DNA from: Lyophyllum atratum | Taxonomy: Eukaryota > Basidiomycota > Agaricomycetes > Agaricales > Lyophyllaceae | Length of the DNA: 64,000 nucleotides | Direction of reading: 5' to 3' | Assembly: GCA_014905825.1 (NCBI GenBank) | Contig: JACGCN010000047.1 | Coordinates: forward strand, 124,001 to 188,000 | Shown here: piece by piece, positions 1 through 10,486 of the stretch | How the letters are laid out: each line of letters begins with the position of its first letter | Numbering within the stretch: the stretch's first letter is position 1 | Notes under the pieces: generated by a model | Seen by the model: the letters and a program-made list of their open reading frames with translations, nothing else | Databases searched by the model: none | What the model was told of the DNA's origin: nothing | Program-made: the position numbers and the translations under genes

Positions 1-881
1 GGTAATTGAACTTTCTCCAGAACATTATATTGAAACCTTAAATTATTGTCAGTAAAGGGCCACAGCTATCATTGTACCACGGTTTTGAGATACCAAACGA
101 CATACCTGCAGCCGCCCCCCTCAGAGGGTATGGCGTCGTCGTCACCTTTGTGATCATTGTGAGTAGAAGGATGGCGGTAACGACGGGCCAACTAGTTCAT
201 AACCTCAGTCCGGCATCGTAGCTTCAACCATAGATCGAGCCCAGGAAGAAGTCAAAATGCTCTTCAGCATTAACGGTGAGGAAGAGCTGTAGGGGACGTT
301 GAGGACAACGCCGGCGATGAATACGTAGACATGATCGATGTTCGGGTTCAAGATGGAGTGGTGGCATATTCGATCGGAGCTTCAATTAGCTTTCCCATGT
401 CCTCCTGAGTCCCTGTTTGCTGGTCCCCTGACTGGGTTACCTCGCGAAATGCCCATGTTTCGGCTGGATAACCCCAGGATAACCCTGGGCTGCTCATGGG
501 GCTTGTCTTCTCCTTCTCGCAACGTTGACACCGGTGCTCGAAATGTTTGTGCTATTTCAACAAGCATAACGTCCTCGCATACACATACCTAATATGAAAA
601 TGCGAACGACTTGAATGCCCATTTCGTATACATATTTTGAGTCAACGTGTAAGTATCTCAGCCGCAGGGTGGGTGACTAAGGGACTGTCATCGACGTTGA
701 GTGCAATGACGAGGACTATGTCCTTCGGGAGCGTCAATGATAGTGCAAGATAGAAAGGGAAGCCTCAGACGACGAAACAGCGAAGAATGTTTTGAATAGA
801 TTTTATTAACTCATCGAGAAACCAGTCTCGAGAGCATATTTCCACAATTAAGATAATACGTGTACAATACTCGCTCTGCTA
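1..881. other. Left-edge region, no gene recognised
   Basis: Only short open frames of up to 84 codons are present, and none shows a recognisable motif or a convincing splice pattern. It may hold the 3' flank of the proline-rich gene and the end of a neighbour lying outside the window. Confidence 0.5.
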
Positions 882-3008
882 TCAATGAGGGTCTCTACTA
901 CAAAACAAAAACCATACAGTCAGCGACAGTTCCTTGAGCGCGGTCAACAAGGACTTACTTGAACAAGGCCGTCCACGGAGCAGCAGAACGTGATTGGAGT
1001 GATCTCCGATAGTAAGCTTTCCCCTCCCCGCGCGGTCGATAACTACGTGCCACAGGTGGCTGGCCATCTGGAGTGGGCGGATTAGGCTTCGGCACCCCCT
1101 TTGGATCTTGTTTCGGATCGACGAGGATATCAGGCTTAGGAGCGCCGGGGTCCGCGTTCGGGTCAGGCTTTGTTGGGTCGCCAGGCTTTGGATCACCTGT
1201 GCTAGGCGCTGGACACGAAGTTGGATCTCCTTTCCCGCTTCCGCCTGTTGGGTCATCCGGATTAGGCTTGGCTGGGTCTGGCGACGTCGGGTCAGGCTTC
1301 TGCCCCCCTTCTGGTGGCGGCTTAGGACACGACGCGGGAGCGCCTTCGCATGGCTTGGGCGCTCCCGGGTCGCCGCCTCCACTTGGGCACTGAGACGGAT
1401 CTGGCTTCGGCGGGTCTGGGCTGCCAGGATCAGGTTTGGGATCGTCAGGCTTGGGGTCGCCGCTGGGCCGTGGTGCAGGACACGACGGGCTATCACCGCT
1501 GCCTGGATCTGGCTTCGTAGGGTCTGGGTTGCCGGGATCAGGTTTGGTGGGGTCAGGCTTCGGGTCTCCTGATGGGTCGGGAGCGCTGGGATCTGGTTTC
1601 GACGGGTCAGGCTTGGGGTCGCCGCCTTTACCAGGATCTTCAGGCTTCGGGTCGTCTGGCTTGGGGTCCCCGCCCGCACCAGGGTCCGGACTGCCAGGTT
1701 CAGGCTTCGAAGGATCAGGCTTGGGGTCGCCGCCTGCGCCAGGATCTTCGGGCTTGGGGTCTTCTGGCTTAGGGTCGGGATTGGGCGGGTCTGGCTTCGA
1801 CGGATCGACGGGCTTGGATGGGTCATCTGGCTTCGACGGGTCTGGGTTGGATGGATCAGGCTTGGGATCGCCACCCGCACCAGGATCTTCAGGCTTGGGA
1901 TCCTCCGGTTTAGGATCCTCAGGCTTGGAAGGGTCGTCTGGCTTCGAAGGGTCTGGGTTGGCTGGATCAGGCTTGGGATTGCCGCCTGCACCAGGATCCT
2001 CAGGCTTTGGATCCTCAGGCTTTGGATCCTCAGGCTTCGCAGGATCGGTGGGCGCGTCTGGGTTGGACGGGTCGGGCTTCGAGGGGTCATCCGGCTTCGA
2101 AGGGTCTGGGTTGGCTGGATCAGGCTTGGGATCGCCACCTGCACCAGGGTCCTCAGGCTTCGTAGGATCAGTGGGCGCGTCTGGTTTGGATGGGTCAGGC
2201 TTCGAAGGGTCGTCTGGTTTCGATGGATCAGGCTTGGGATCGCCGCCCGCACCAGGATCCTCAGGCTTGGGATCCTCAGGCTTAGGAGTGGAAGGGTCTG
2301 GCTTCGATGGGTCGTCTGGCTTCGAGGGATCAGGCTTGGGATCGCCGCCCGCACCAGGGTCCTCAGGCTTCGGGTCCTCAGGCTTAGGGTTGGAAGGATC
2401 AGGCTTCGAGGGATCAGGTTTCGGATCCCCAGAAGGCTCGGGAGCACCAGGAGCCGGGCAGGAGTTGGGGACACCTGTGGTGGGATCTGGTTTGGGGTTG
2501 GCGGGGTCGGCGTCAGGCTTTGGGACGCCCCCGTCGGGACCACCCTTGATCGGGTCGCCACCGCAGGTGGGGCACCGCTTCACCTCCTCGTTTCGTTCGA
2601 AGTGTTCGTAAAGATGACGACGAGGGTATCGACGAACCCGATTTGGAGGGGTGGGAGGAGGGGGCGGTGGCTGCACGGGGGCGGGAGGAGTGTCACGGGC
2701 CTCAGGAAGGCTACGAAGAGCACCGGGTTCTTCTGTAGCTAGGCGAGATCGACGTATTGTCTGTGATCTGGAACCCCTTGGGAACACTTGCTTGTCGACA
2801 ATGCGGGCGCGTATCTCTGGAACAGGCTCGACGATGGAACGCGGAGCATCAACTACGGATGACGCTCGCGAGAACCTGCTAGGAGGAAACGAAATCAGAG
2901 ACTGCAATGATAGCGAAATAAAATATCAAATCACCTCAGAGGAGCACTGAAACCAGTAGCCGCACTGAACAGCAACGTGGCAAGGAGAAGGGAAGGAGTG
3001 GAAATCAT
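882..3008 (-). CDS. Secreted Pro/Asp/Lys-rich repeat protein
   Basis: Predicted extracellular or cell-wall protein of about 668 residues, in three exons: 3008-2935, 2875-959 and 897-882. The start at 3008 opens a clear signal peptide (MISTPSLLLATLLFSAATGF). The mature N-terminus is basic and holds Lys-Arg followed by CPTCGG, which could be a Kex2-type processing site and a Cys pair. Most of the rest is built from PDPSKPDDPSKPDPS-like and PEDPKPEDPGAGGDPK-like units. About seven GAGG spacers recur, and scattered CPAP motifs lie towards the C-terminus. The tail is short and basic. If the last intron (donor GTAAGT) is not removed, translation stops at 955 after Leu-Phe-Lys. If it is removed, the protein ends a few residues later. 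I recognise no catalytic domain. A structural wall or adhesive role is inference from composition and the signal peptide only. Confidence 0.75.
1080..2480 (-). repeat. Coding repeat array of the Pro/Asp/Lys protein
   Basis: Degenerate tandem repeats built on GGATCAGGCTTGGGATC-like blocks (+ strand) encode the DPKPDPSKPD units. The repeat leaves long frames open on both strands (for example 1436-2611 on +), and these are by-products. Length polymorphism between strains is likely. Confidence 0.85.
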
Positions 3009-3849
3009 CTTTAGTCCGAGGGAATTTACCAAACAAGGTCGTCGGTTCTGAGAACGAAGAAACAACGTCGGCTTGTGGAAAGACGAACTCTGGGGCAACC
3101 TGCGCCGAAGAGATTTGAGGGGTGAGCACTGCTAAGGATTTCTGGATGTTCGCATGCGGTTTATATACCCCAGCGGAGTTTCCAAGCCGACCAGAGGCAC
3201 TCCAAGGGCGCGGAAGCCGTTTGATCAGTTGGTGCATCAAAACTCAATTGATCGCACTGCGACAGATGTGTTTCGCGAACCGTTCAGGACGGAAAAGATA
3301 CCGCCCCTCCCCGGTGGCTTGCAGAAGCGATGTGCTTAGAAAAGAGGTTATTTTTCTGCTCAAGACTTCTCACCAGGATTTGAAGAGGGGCATTCACTCA
3401 CCCAAGACTTTGCGCAACTTTTGGCGGATCGAATTAACCAGATCGCCTGATATCGTTGACCAATTCTGTTGCTCCTGAAACGTGATGTCAGGCTCCAGGT
3501 ATCATGATGGACCGGCACTGCCGCAGCCATGGATCAGCCTCCGTTTCCAATGATACATTATAGAAATGCACCCTAAAATCATGGAGAGCTACAATATAGC
3601 TGGGGCTGGCTGCATCCACTAGCAAGAAGTTGAGGAGGAGGAGCGAAGACCGACGTCAACCTCTGACAGATCATGTCTACGTAAGTGTCACGCCGTACCA
3701 CCTCATCACGATTTGGCGTGACAGTGACCTCTTTAATTTTTCTCGCGACGCGTTTGACTCGTTTGGAATTTTGTTCTTGGTTCGTTTCACATCCCCTCTT
3801 TTACATCCTCACCCAGATTATTTACTCTCCAGTGACCAAAGCTATCACT
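3009..3849. other. Divergent intergenic region
   Basis: It lies between the start of the proline-rich gene on the minus strand and the RNase H start on the plus strand, so it should hold both promoters. Apart from the TATA element at 3160-3167 I see no gene. Confidence 0.6.
3160..3167 (-). promoter_or_regulatory. TATA box of the proline-rich gene
   Basis: TATATAAA on the minus strand, about 150 bp upstream of the signal-peptide ATG at 3008. The position is reasonable for a fungal core promoter with a moderate 5' UTR. There is no other support. Confidence 0.4.
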
Positions 3850-4611
3850 ATGGGCGAAGGAAACATCGTACAACGCAAATTTAGCTTTTGCGAGACCCTT
3901 CAAAGTTACGATCGCAGTGTCCTCGTCGTCGTATGCCCCAATTGCCTTAGACTCGCCGCTGCATGTTGCACCCACGCCTCTTTTGGTGGAGATTGGGCTG
4001 AACCATCGGAGAAGGCCTGCCATCACACTCGAATCGCATTCACCGATGGTGCATGTTCCGAAAACGGCAAGCAAGGTGCTAGAGCAGGGCTGGGAATCGT
4101 CATTGGCGTTACTGAACGTTATAGCTGGAGTATACCTGTGGACGATACGGTTGATGAGGGTTATCCGAGGACCAGTCAACGCGCGGAGCTGCTGGCAGCG
4201 ATCGAGGGCCTGAAATGTTTGGAAGGAGAATCCGATATTCTCCCCTATATCCCGGACTCTGGACGATACAACGATGACGAAAGGACGAGACACGGAAAGG
4301 TGAAAGCACAGTTCGTTATCGTCTCCGATTCAGAATATGTCGTGAAAGGAATGACAGAATGGCTTCCCTCTTGGAAGGTACGTATGTCCAAAAAAAATTA
4401 GTCCCCTGTATCTGACCAATGTAAATCTGCGCAGGCTCGTGGTTGGCGTAATAGTTATGGCAAACGACCCGCAAACCTCGACTTGTTTGTTAGCCTCGAC
4501 GATCGCGCTACGAGGCTGGAACAGGAAGGCATCGAAGTCGGCTTTTGGCACATCCCGCGGGAGTTCAACGTTTTGGCCGACGAGCAGGCAAAGATGGCGA
4601 CCCGCGTTTAA
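3850..4611 (+). CDS. Ribonuclease H type 1 domain protein
   Basis: Two exons, 3850-4377 and 4435-4611 (57-nt intron, GTACGT...GCGCAG), giving 234 residues. RNase H1 enzymes cut the RNA strand of RNA-DNA hybrids. The four acidic catalytic positions of the fold are visible: Asp in FTDGACSENG, Glu in SQRAELLAAIEG, Asp in VSDSEYVVKG and Asp in NVLADEQAKM. The start at 3850 is chosen because it begins the conserved-looking segment and leaves a normal-length N-terminus; an in-frame upstream ATG would add 55 hydrophobic residues. The N-terminus holds CPNC and a CCTH cluster that could bind metal. No reverse transcriptase, integrase or gag frame flanks it, so it is a stand-alone host gene, not a retroelement fragment. 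Its natural substrate is not known from sequence. Confidence 0.88.
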
Positions 4612-4647
4612 CAGATACACCACCACTGCACCTAACATGTATCTCAG

Positions 4648-4771
4648 CCATTCCTGGATCGCATTTCGCAATATCCACGCACCCGCGAACAGACTTCACT
4701 CTCAGATAGCCATTCCTGGATCGCATTCCGCAATATCCACGCACCCGCGAACAGACTTCACTCCTAGATAA
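4648..4771. repeat. 62-bp tandem duplication after the RNase H gene
   Basis: Copy 1 is 4648-4709 and copy 2 is 4710-4771. They differ at only a few bases. The pair begins 37 bp after the RNase H stop, so it lies in the probable 3' UTR. The rest of 4612-4918, between two convergent genes, shows nothing else. Confidence 0.9.
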
Positions 4772-4918
4772 CTATCACTGTCGTCGATAATTTCCAACGT
4801 CTGTCTGTGTATCCTTATCCTGCACGCATGGCATGTAGATGACCCAGGATATCGTATTCCACTGTGTCCACAAATAGTTTTACTTTATACGTACCATTAT
4901 AATATTACGCTCTTTCCC

Positions 4919-6417
4919 TTAACACCCTTTCGGGATCGGAGGAGGGTTAAGCCCCGAAGGCGGAACCAACTGCCCAAAGTACCCCGTACACCCCACCTGC
5001 GCCTCCCACTCCTTCTGAATAGCAGGCAACACCGTCCTCCCATTCACCACCAGCTTCGTATTCGGCACCGGCTGCTTAGCCCACGACTTCGTATTGAAGA
5101 TCCCCGGATACGACACGTTAAGCTGGACTGCGCTCATATCCGCGACTTCCCTGGTGCGGTCTCCTGTTGTGGCACCGACGAAGTCGAAGACGTTGGCGCC
5201 GACGTCCCACCGTCCGAGAGTGTGGAGGTTCCAGTTGGCCTCGACGGTGGCGATGGAGGAGTAGTGCGTGTAGAAGCTGTCGTCAGTTTTGCCGATCATG
5301 TTTTCGGGGACGGCGCCGCCCAGGAGGATCGTGAAGACGCGGTTGGGGTCGGCACCCCCTTCGTTCTCATCGAAAGCTTGGTTCGGGGCTCGTCAACATG
5401 CCGCTGGACTGCGCTGCGTTGGGAGGCACTCACTAAGGATGACGAGGGTCTTGTCAGTGTTGAAATTGGGGTTTTTTAACAGAGGTTCAATGAATCCTCG
5501 GGCCCAAGCACCAGTGAAGGTGATATTCGTATCGTGTCCGTCGTTCGCTGCACATAGATAGGTCAGTCATGAAGCTTCCTCAACACCGTAAGAGGGTGCT
5601 TACTCATGTTAGGAGTCATGAAACTCCACTGGGGCAACCTATTAGCAGCTAGGTCCTGCTGGAAGAGCGTGAAGTTCTTGATATTAGCGAGTCGCTCCGG
5701 ATTCTTGTTCACAGACTCGTAAATGACCAGAGGGCTTTAAAACCACCGTGAGCTATGACGAAATTGGCAACGAGAATCATTTGACGTACTTGTGTTTCCT
5801 AACGTAGTCGTTCTTGCCAGTCTTCGGGTTCAAGAACTGGAATTCTGTATCTCCGGTAAACGGCATGTCCTCCTGATACTCCGCCCACGAAATCCCTTTG
5901 TCCTCCAGGAGGTCCACAAGGGTAGAGACGTTGGAAGGAACGTTGAGGAGGTTGTCGTTGTTTATTCCAAAGTACTCCCCACCGACGGACTAGTTATGAG
6001 TCGGACATCAGGTTCTTCTGGTATTCTAGGGTATTGTGGGAAGACATACCGCGACGTAGTTGGGCTCCGAAGGATGGGTCACCGCGAAGTAGTTGGTGAG
6101 AGTAAGACCTTGTTTCGCGAGGGCCTGGAGGCTGGCTGAAGAGAATATGGTGTAAGGGTCAGATACAATCCGTGCACTGCACTTGTGAGGAACGTACGAT
6201 CGGCGGCGGCGGCTTCATAGTCGGTATTTTCAAGCCAGATGGTGACGATGCGATCAAAGGCTTTGCCCTCAACGAGCTTCTTGGAATGGGCATCATGCTT
6301 GGCCGGAGACGCCTGAGCAAAGTCGGGGTGAGTTATTTTGTGGGAGGCCAATCAAGGTATGCTACTTACATGGACGAGAGTCGCGAGCGACAGTACCGCA
6401 GGGAGTATGAAGCGCAT
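4919..6417 (-). CDS. Secreted acid phosphatase / phosphoesterase family
   Basis: Seven exons: 6417-6370, 6312-6198, 6135-6050, 5989-5790, 5734-5604, 5547-5434 and 5376-4919, encoding 383 residues. Exon 1 is an almost pure signal peptide (MRFILPAVLSLATLVH). The body matches the phosphoesterase family of fungal acid phosphatases (PF04185): FDRIVTIWLENTDY near the mature N-terminus, then THPSEPNYVA, the NDGHDT segment and the late TFDENEG motif, which carry the metal and phosphate ligands in this family. The likely role is release of phosphate from extracellular esters. The exact substrate cannot be read from sequence. The last-exon acceptor (CCAAG) is weak, but it is the only one that restores VILTFDENEG. 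Repression by phosphate would be usual for the family; no operator was identified. Confidence 0.88.
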
Positions 6418-7418
6418 GGCAAGCAGGCGAAGAGCGATCAAAGGCTGATAACATATCGGTGCACCTTTTAAGCTAGACCACAGGCATCCCAAACACGGTG
6501 ATCATCATTCTCGTTCACGTTCATTCATCGAAAGGGGTATATTTAGAACAAAATCGTATGGCCGCTGTCGAACGTGGGTTTTCTTATTGAATGACGAGAG
6601 CAGGTGGGGCGCAATGTGGGCCATCTTTGAACAGGAAAAAGTCCACAGTCACGCACAGGCTTAAGGAACGGCATGAAAAAGAAGCGTAACAAAGCGTAAC
6701 AACCGCATCAGCGGCTGCGATGGAGGGATGGGGAATGTCAGGATTTTGGCAATCGTGGAATACATACGTGATGATAATTTGAGGGATGTCTATTTATAGA
6801 CCGAGGACTTCCATGAACTATGAAGTATAGAAGCAATGTCCTTCGAGTTTCTAAGCACGAGCACGTTCCTCCGCTGGTTGTTGACATAGACACGGTCAGG
6901 AAGGTTTCAAGCTATTGATGGAGGCGAAGATTTGGAGAGACTCAGATGGTAACGGCAGTACGTTTCCAGTTGAAGCTAGAGCGGTGAGAAGTGGCGCCCA
7001 CTATTAGTATAACTGTAGAGATACAGCTCTTTCTACAGGTCTGTTGATCAGTCATCATGCTCAACATATGTTGGAATGGTCGAGGGAAAGGGAATGTGAT
7101 GTTCGCGATGAACAACGAACGCCGAGATGTATTTATAGCCGCCGCGGCTGCGGCATAGAGTTGAAATGGGTCCTGGTTACAGTCTACGCTCAATCTGGGC
7201 ACTTCTGGGCATCGTATTCCAAAGCCAGTAGGTGTCCGCGGCCTAGTACACAATTCCACGTTCTGTATGAAGAGCTCGCTCTCGCGTCTCGAAGTCTGCC
7301 CAGCTAAGGGGAGCGTACCCGTCAGTACAATCGCATGAGAGGAAAACCAGGTGATCGTACCAGTCTTCACGGAATTACTTCAGCCCGTTCGAATCTCCCA
7401 CCACCTCGAAGCCGACCT
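6418..7418. other. Intergenic, includes duplicated 3' flank of F-box copy A
   Basis: No gene is supported. The part from about 7270 to 7418 resembles 9085-9240, the 3' flank of F-box copy B, so the tandem duplication extends past the stop codon. The promoter of the phosphatase must lie at the left end. Confidence 0.5.
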
Positions 7419-8660
7419 TCAAGTCCTACATATAACAAGTGATTCCCGAGCACGTAGCTTCGGTAAATTTGAAGTCACTTCGATTTCGTGGTTGAGCCAG
7501 GTACCGTGAAGAACCAGCTCCACGCGCCGCAGGCTCCCGAGCGCACATTGCGTAAGGCAATCGTCGACGATGCCCCACCCGCTGTGTCTATCCCCGTGCG
7601 ACAAACGAATCTTCTCTAATGGATGTGTGCTCGAGCCAAGGCCGCTCAGTACTCTTACGATACCGAACAAGGGCATCCGTTTGGAGAGCTCGAGTGTCCT
7701 AAGACAAGGCAAGTTTTTCAGGTATACTTCACCACCCGCGAGATCGGTTTCTGACCCTGCATTTCGTCGATCCTTAATATTTTTTGACGACGCAGACGAC
7801 TAAAACAACTTACAATATCTATCCGAGGAACTGATTTTGAGGTGCTCCAGCGACGAAGAGGTAATCTCGAGCAGCTTTCTAACGAGTTCAGGACGGGTCC
7901 GGTCGAAAATATCCAGGCTGCGGGTCGTTCTCAGTCTCGAGGAGAACTCCGGATGCAGAAGACAATCCGCGATAGGAAACAGGTCACCCCTGTTGGCGAT
8001 GTGCAATCTCTCCAAGCAACCTTCGTGTCGAGCATCCTGAATCAAACAGGTCCTGCTATCGATATCATTGTTCAACTGGCGAGTGATCGCGAGGTAGATC
8101 CACCGCAACATGGTCGGACGAGGCTGTACGTCGCGGACAGCGATATCCTTGAGATGGAGAGCTTTCAAATTTGGCAGGCAGGTGATAAAGGACAACAGAG
8201 TCAGCTGGTTTGATACGACGAACTGTTCGAGATAAAGTTCCTCCACGGAAGGACGTTTCAGAAGGCCCGAGAAGGCGAGCTGGAGGTGATGTGGGAAGCT
8301 ATACCATCGCACGCCCCGCAACGACAGCTGTTGTACATGATGGAGTGACTGAAGGATCTTTCCGAGGACCTGAAGGGTAGAATCGGCCAAGTCCGAGGTA
8401 GACATCCATCGGAAATGTTGGACTTCGAAAGAACGAATCAGGTCGGCAAGGTCGTGATTGCGGGAAAGACATTTATGAAGAGAAACGATTTGGTGCTCTG
8501 CGGAGGGGGATTCGCAGTTGATGGTAACATTCCGAAAGAGAAGGGCACGACATCTGTGAGACCATGACCGGCAAACAGTGGAGCATTGCGCGAGAGTGTG
8601 AACATCGCCGCGGAAGGGGTCGATGATAAGGTGGATGATTTCTTGGGGAAGATACGACAT
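7419..8660 (-). CDS. F-box/LRR-like protein, tandem copy A
   Basis: Two exons, 8660-7814 and 7756-7419, encoding 394 residues. The N-terminus MSYLPQEIIHLIIDPF followed by LAQCSTVCRSW is an F-box, the segment that binds Skp1 in SCF ubiquitin ligases. The remainder consists of irregular Leu-rich segments such as LRTLELSKRMPL and LEKIRLSHGD, as expected for a substrate-recognition surface. The start is placed at the Met heading the F-box; an upstream in-frame ATG at 8708 adds 16 residues that copy B does not support. The splice site lies at the same codon as in copy B (7419 to 10486 holds both). The target protein is unknown. Families like this are greatly expanded in Agaricomycetes. Confidence 0.82.
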
Positions 8661-9242
8661 AGCGAGTGCGTAGAGTTTGGGAGCATTACGACAATTTGGA
8701 CTTCGCATAGTCGACTCTTCTTGTAGGCTGTGGATGATGAGCTGACAAGGAAAGATATGTCATACGTTGCAGCACTGCCACCACGTCAACCGCGGGTTGA
8801 CGTGTCAGAGCAACCACATTCCACGCAGTGTGGCAAGGCCATACATGGCAGAAATGTTCCAGGGAAGGTTTGAACAGCGAAATGAATAGGACAGTTCGAT
8901 AACAGTGTTTCGTCAGAAAAGACCCTCCGTCATGGTTATCTTTCACAAAGATGCGGTGGCGTCGAAGTCATCGTAGTTGCCAGCTGCTCGAAATTGACGG
9001 CGGCAAGTAACACGCAATCAACGCACTGGCAGTTTGCAGTTCCGTATTTCATGGTCTGAGCACCCAAGAATTCGCTTGGCCTATATGCTCTCGCGTTTTA
9101 AAGTCTGTCCAGCTGGAGGGAGTGCACCCGTCAGTACATGTATCCTAGGAGATAAAACCAGGCCACTGTACCAATCCTCGTGCAGTGCTGGGTCATCTAT
9201 ACTCCATCCCCTTCAGAACCCACGCCACCTCGAACCCAAACG
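8661..9242. other. Spacer between the two F-box copies
   Basis: It holds the 5' flank of copy A, which resembles 10540-10680 upstream of copy B, and the 3' flank of copy B. No gene is seen. Confidence 0.5.
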
Positions 9243-10486
9243 TCAAGTCCTACAGATGACAAGAATTCCCCGGTCACGCAACTTCGGGAATTGGTCGGAA
9301 GTCAGTTCGATCTCGCCATGGAACCAAGTGTCGTGAAACACCAGCTCCACACACCGCAAATTCCCCAGCGCGTATTGGGTGAGGCAATCATCAACAATGC
9401 CCCATCCATTGTCCCCCTGTCTGTGTGACAAACGAATCTTCTCCAACGGATGGCTGCTTGGGCCCAGGTCACTGAGTACCCTTATAATACCAGACAGGGG
9501 CATCCATCTGGAGAGTTCGAGTGTTCTAAGGCGAGGTAGGTTCTTCAAGTACACCTCACCTCCCGCGAGATCGGTTTCCGAGTCTGCATTCCGTGAGTCG
9601 CTGACATTCCTAATAACTATGGCCACTCACAATGTATATCTGAACTTATTTTCAGATGTTCCAATGACGAAGACATGATGTTGAGCAGCCTTCTGACGAG
9701 TTCGGGAGGGGTCTGGGCAAGAATGTCCAGGCTGCGGGTCATCCTCAGCCTTCGGGAGAACTCCGGCTGGAGGAGACAGCCCACAATGGGAAACAAGTCA
9801 CTCCTGTTGGCGTAGTGCAACTGTTCTAAACCACCATCGTATCTAGCATCCTCAATCAGACAGGCGGTGCTATTGATGTCATCGTTTAGCTGGCAAGTGA
9901 TTGCAAGGTAAATCCGTCGAAATATGGTGCGACTAGGCTGTGCGTCACGCTGTAAGTCGGTGACAGCAACATCCTTGAGATGAAGAGTCTTCAACTTTGG
10001 AGGGCAGGTGATAAACGATAACAGGGTCGACTGATTCGATATGACAAACTTCACGAGATGGAGTTCCTCCACAGAAGGGCGTTTTAGTAGCTCGGAGAAG
10101 GCGAGTTTGAGGTGACGCGGGAAGCAAAACCATCGCACATCCTGCAACGACAGCTGCCGTACCTGGTGGAGCAACCTAAATATTTGCCCGAGAGCCGGAA
10201 GCGTAGAATGGGCTAACTTCGAGGTAGACTTCCATCGCAAATTTTGGACCTCGAAAGAGCGAATGAGACGGGCAAGGTCATGATTGCGGGATAGATGTTT
10301 TTGAAGAGAGATGATTCGGTGCCTTGCCGAAGATGTTTCCCAGTCAACGGTGATATTCTGGAAAAGAAGGGCGCGACTCCTTGGAGCCCATGATCGGCAA
10401 ACGGTGGAGCATTGTGCGAGAGTGTGCGGGTCGTCGCGGAAGGGATCAATGATAAGGTGGATAATCTCCTGGGGAAGATAGGACAT
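9243..10486 (-). CDS. F-box/LRR-like protein, tandem copy B
   Basis: Two exons, 10486-9631 and 9583-9243 (47-nt intron), encoding 398 residues. It is homologous to copy A along its whole length, including the F-box MSYLPQEIIHLIIDPF, the intron position after the EHLKIS segment and the C-terminus ending in VICRT. It is a few residues longer than A in the middle. Both copies keep intact frames, so both may be functional SCF adaptors. Divergence is spread over the whole protein, so the duplication is not very recent. Confidence 0.82.

Noticed and set aside
882..2561. 559-codon minus-strand frame rich in Leu/Arg/Ser
   Set aside because: Off-frame reading of the same repeat. Only its last few codons are used, as exon 3 of the repeat protein.
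1436..2611. 391-codon plus-strand frame rich in Gly/Ser
   Set aside because: It is the antisense reading of the Pro/Asp/Lys repeat. The repeat sequence lacks stops in several frames, and the minus strand has the signal peptide and splice sites.
3850..4611. RNase H as a retrotransposon fragment
   Set aside because: The frame is intact with a spliced intron and all four acidic residues, and no reverse transcriptase, integrase or long terminal repeats are nearby.
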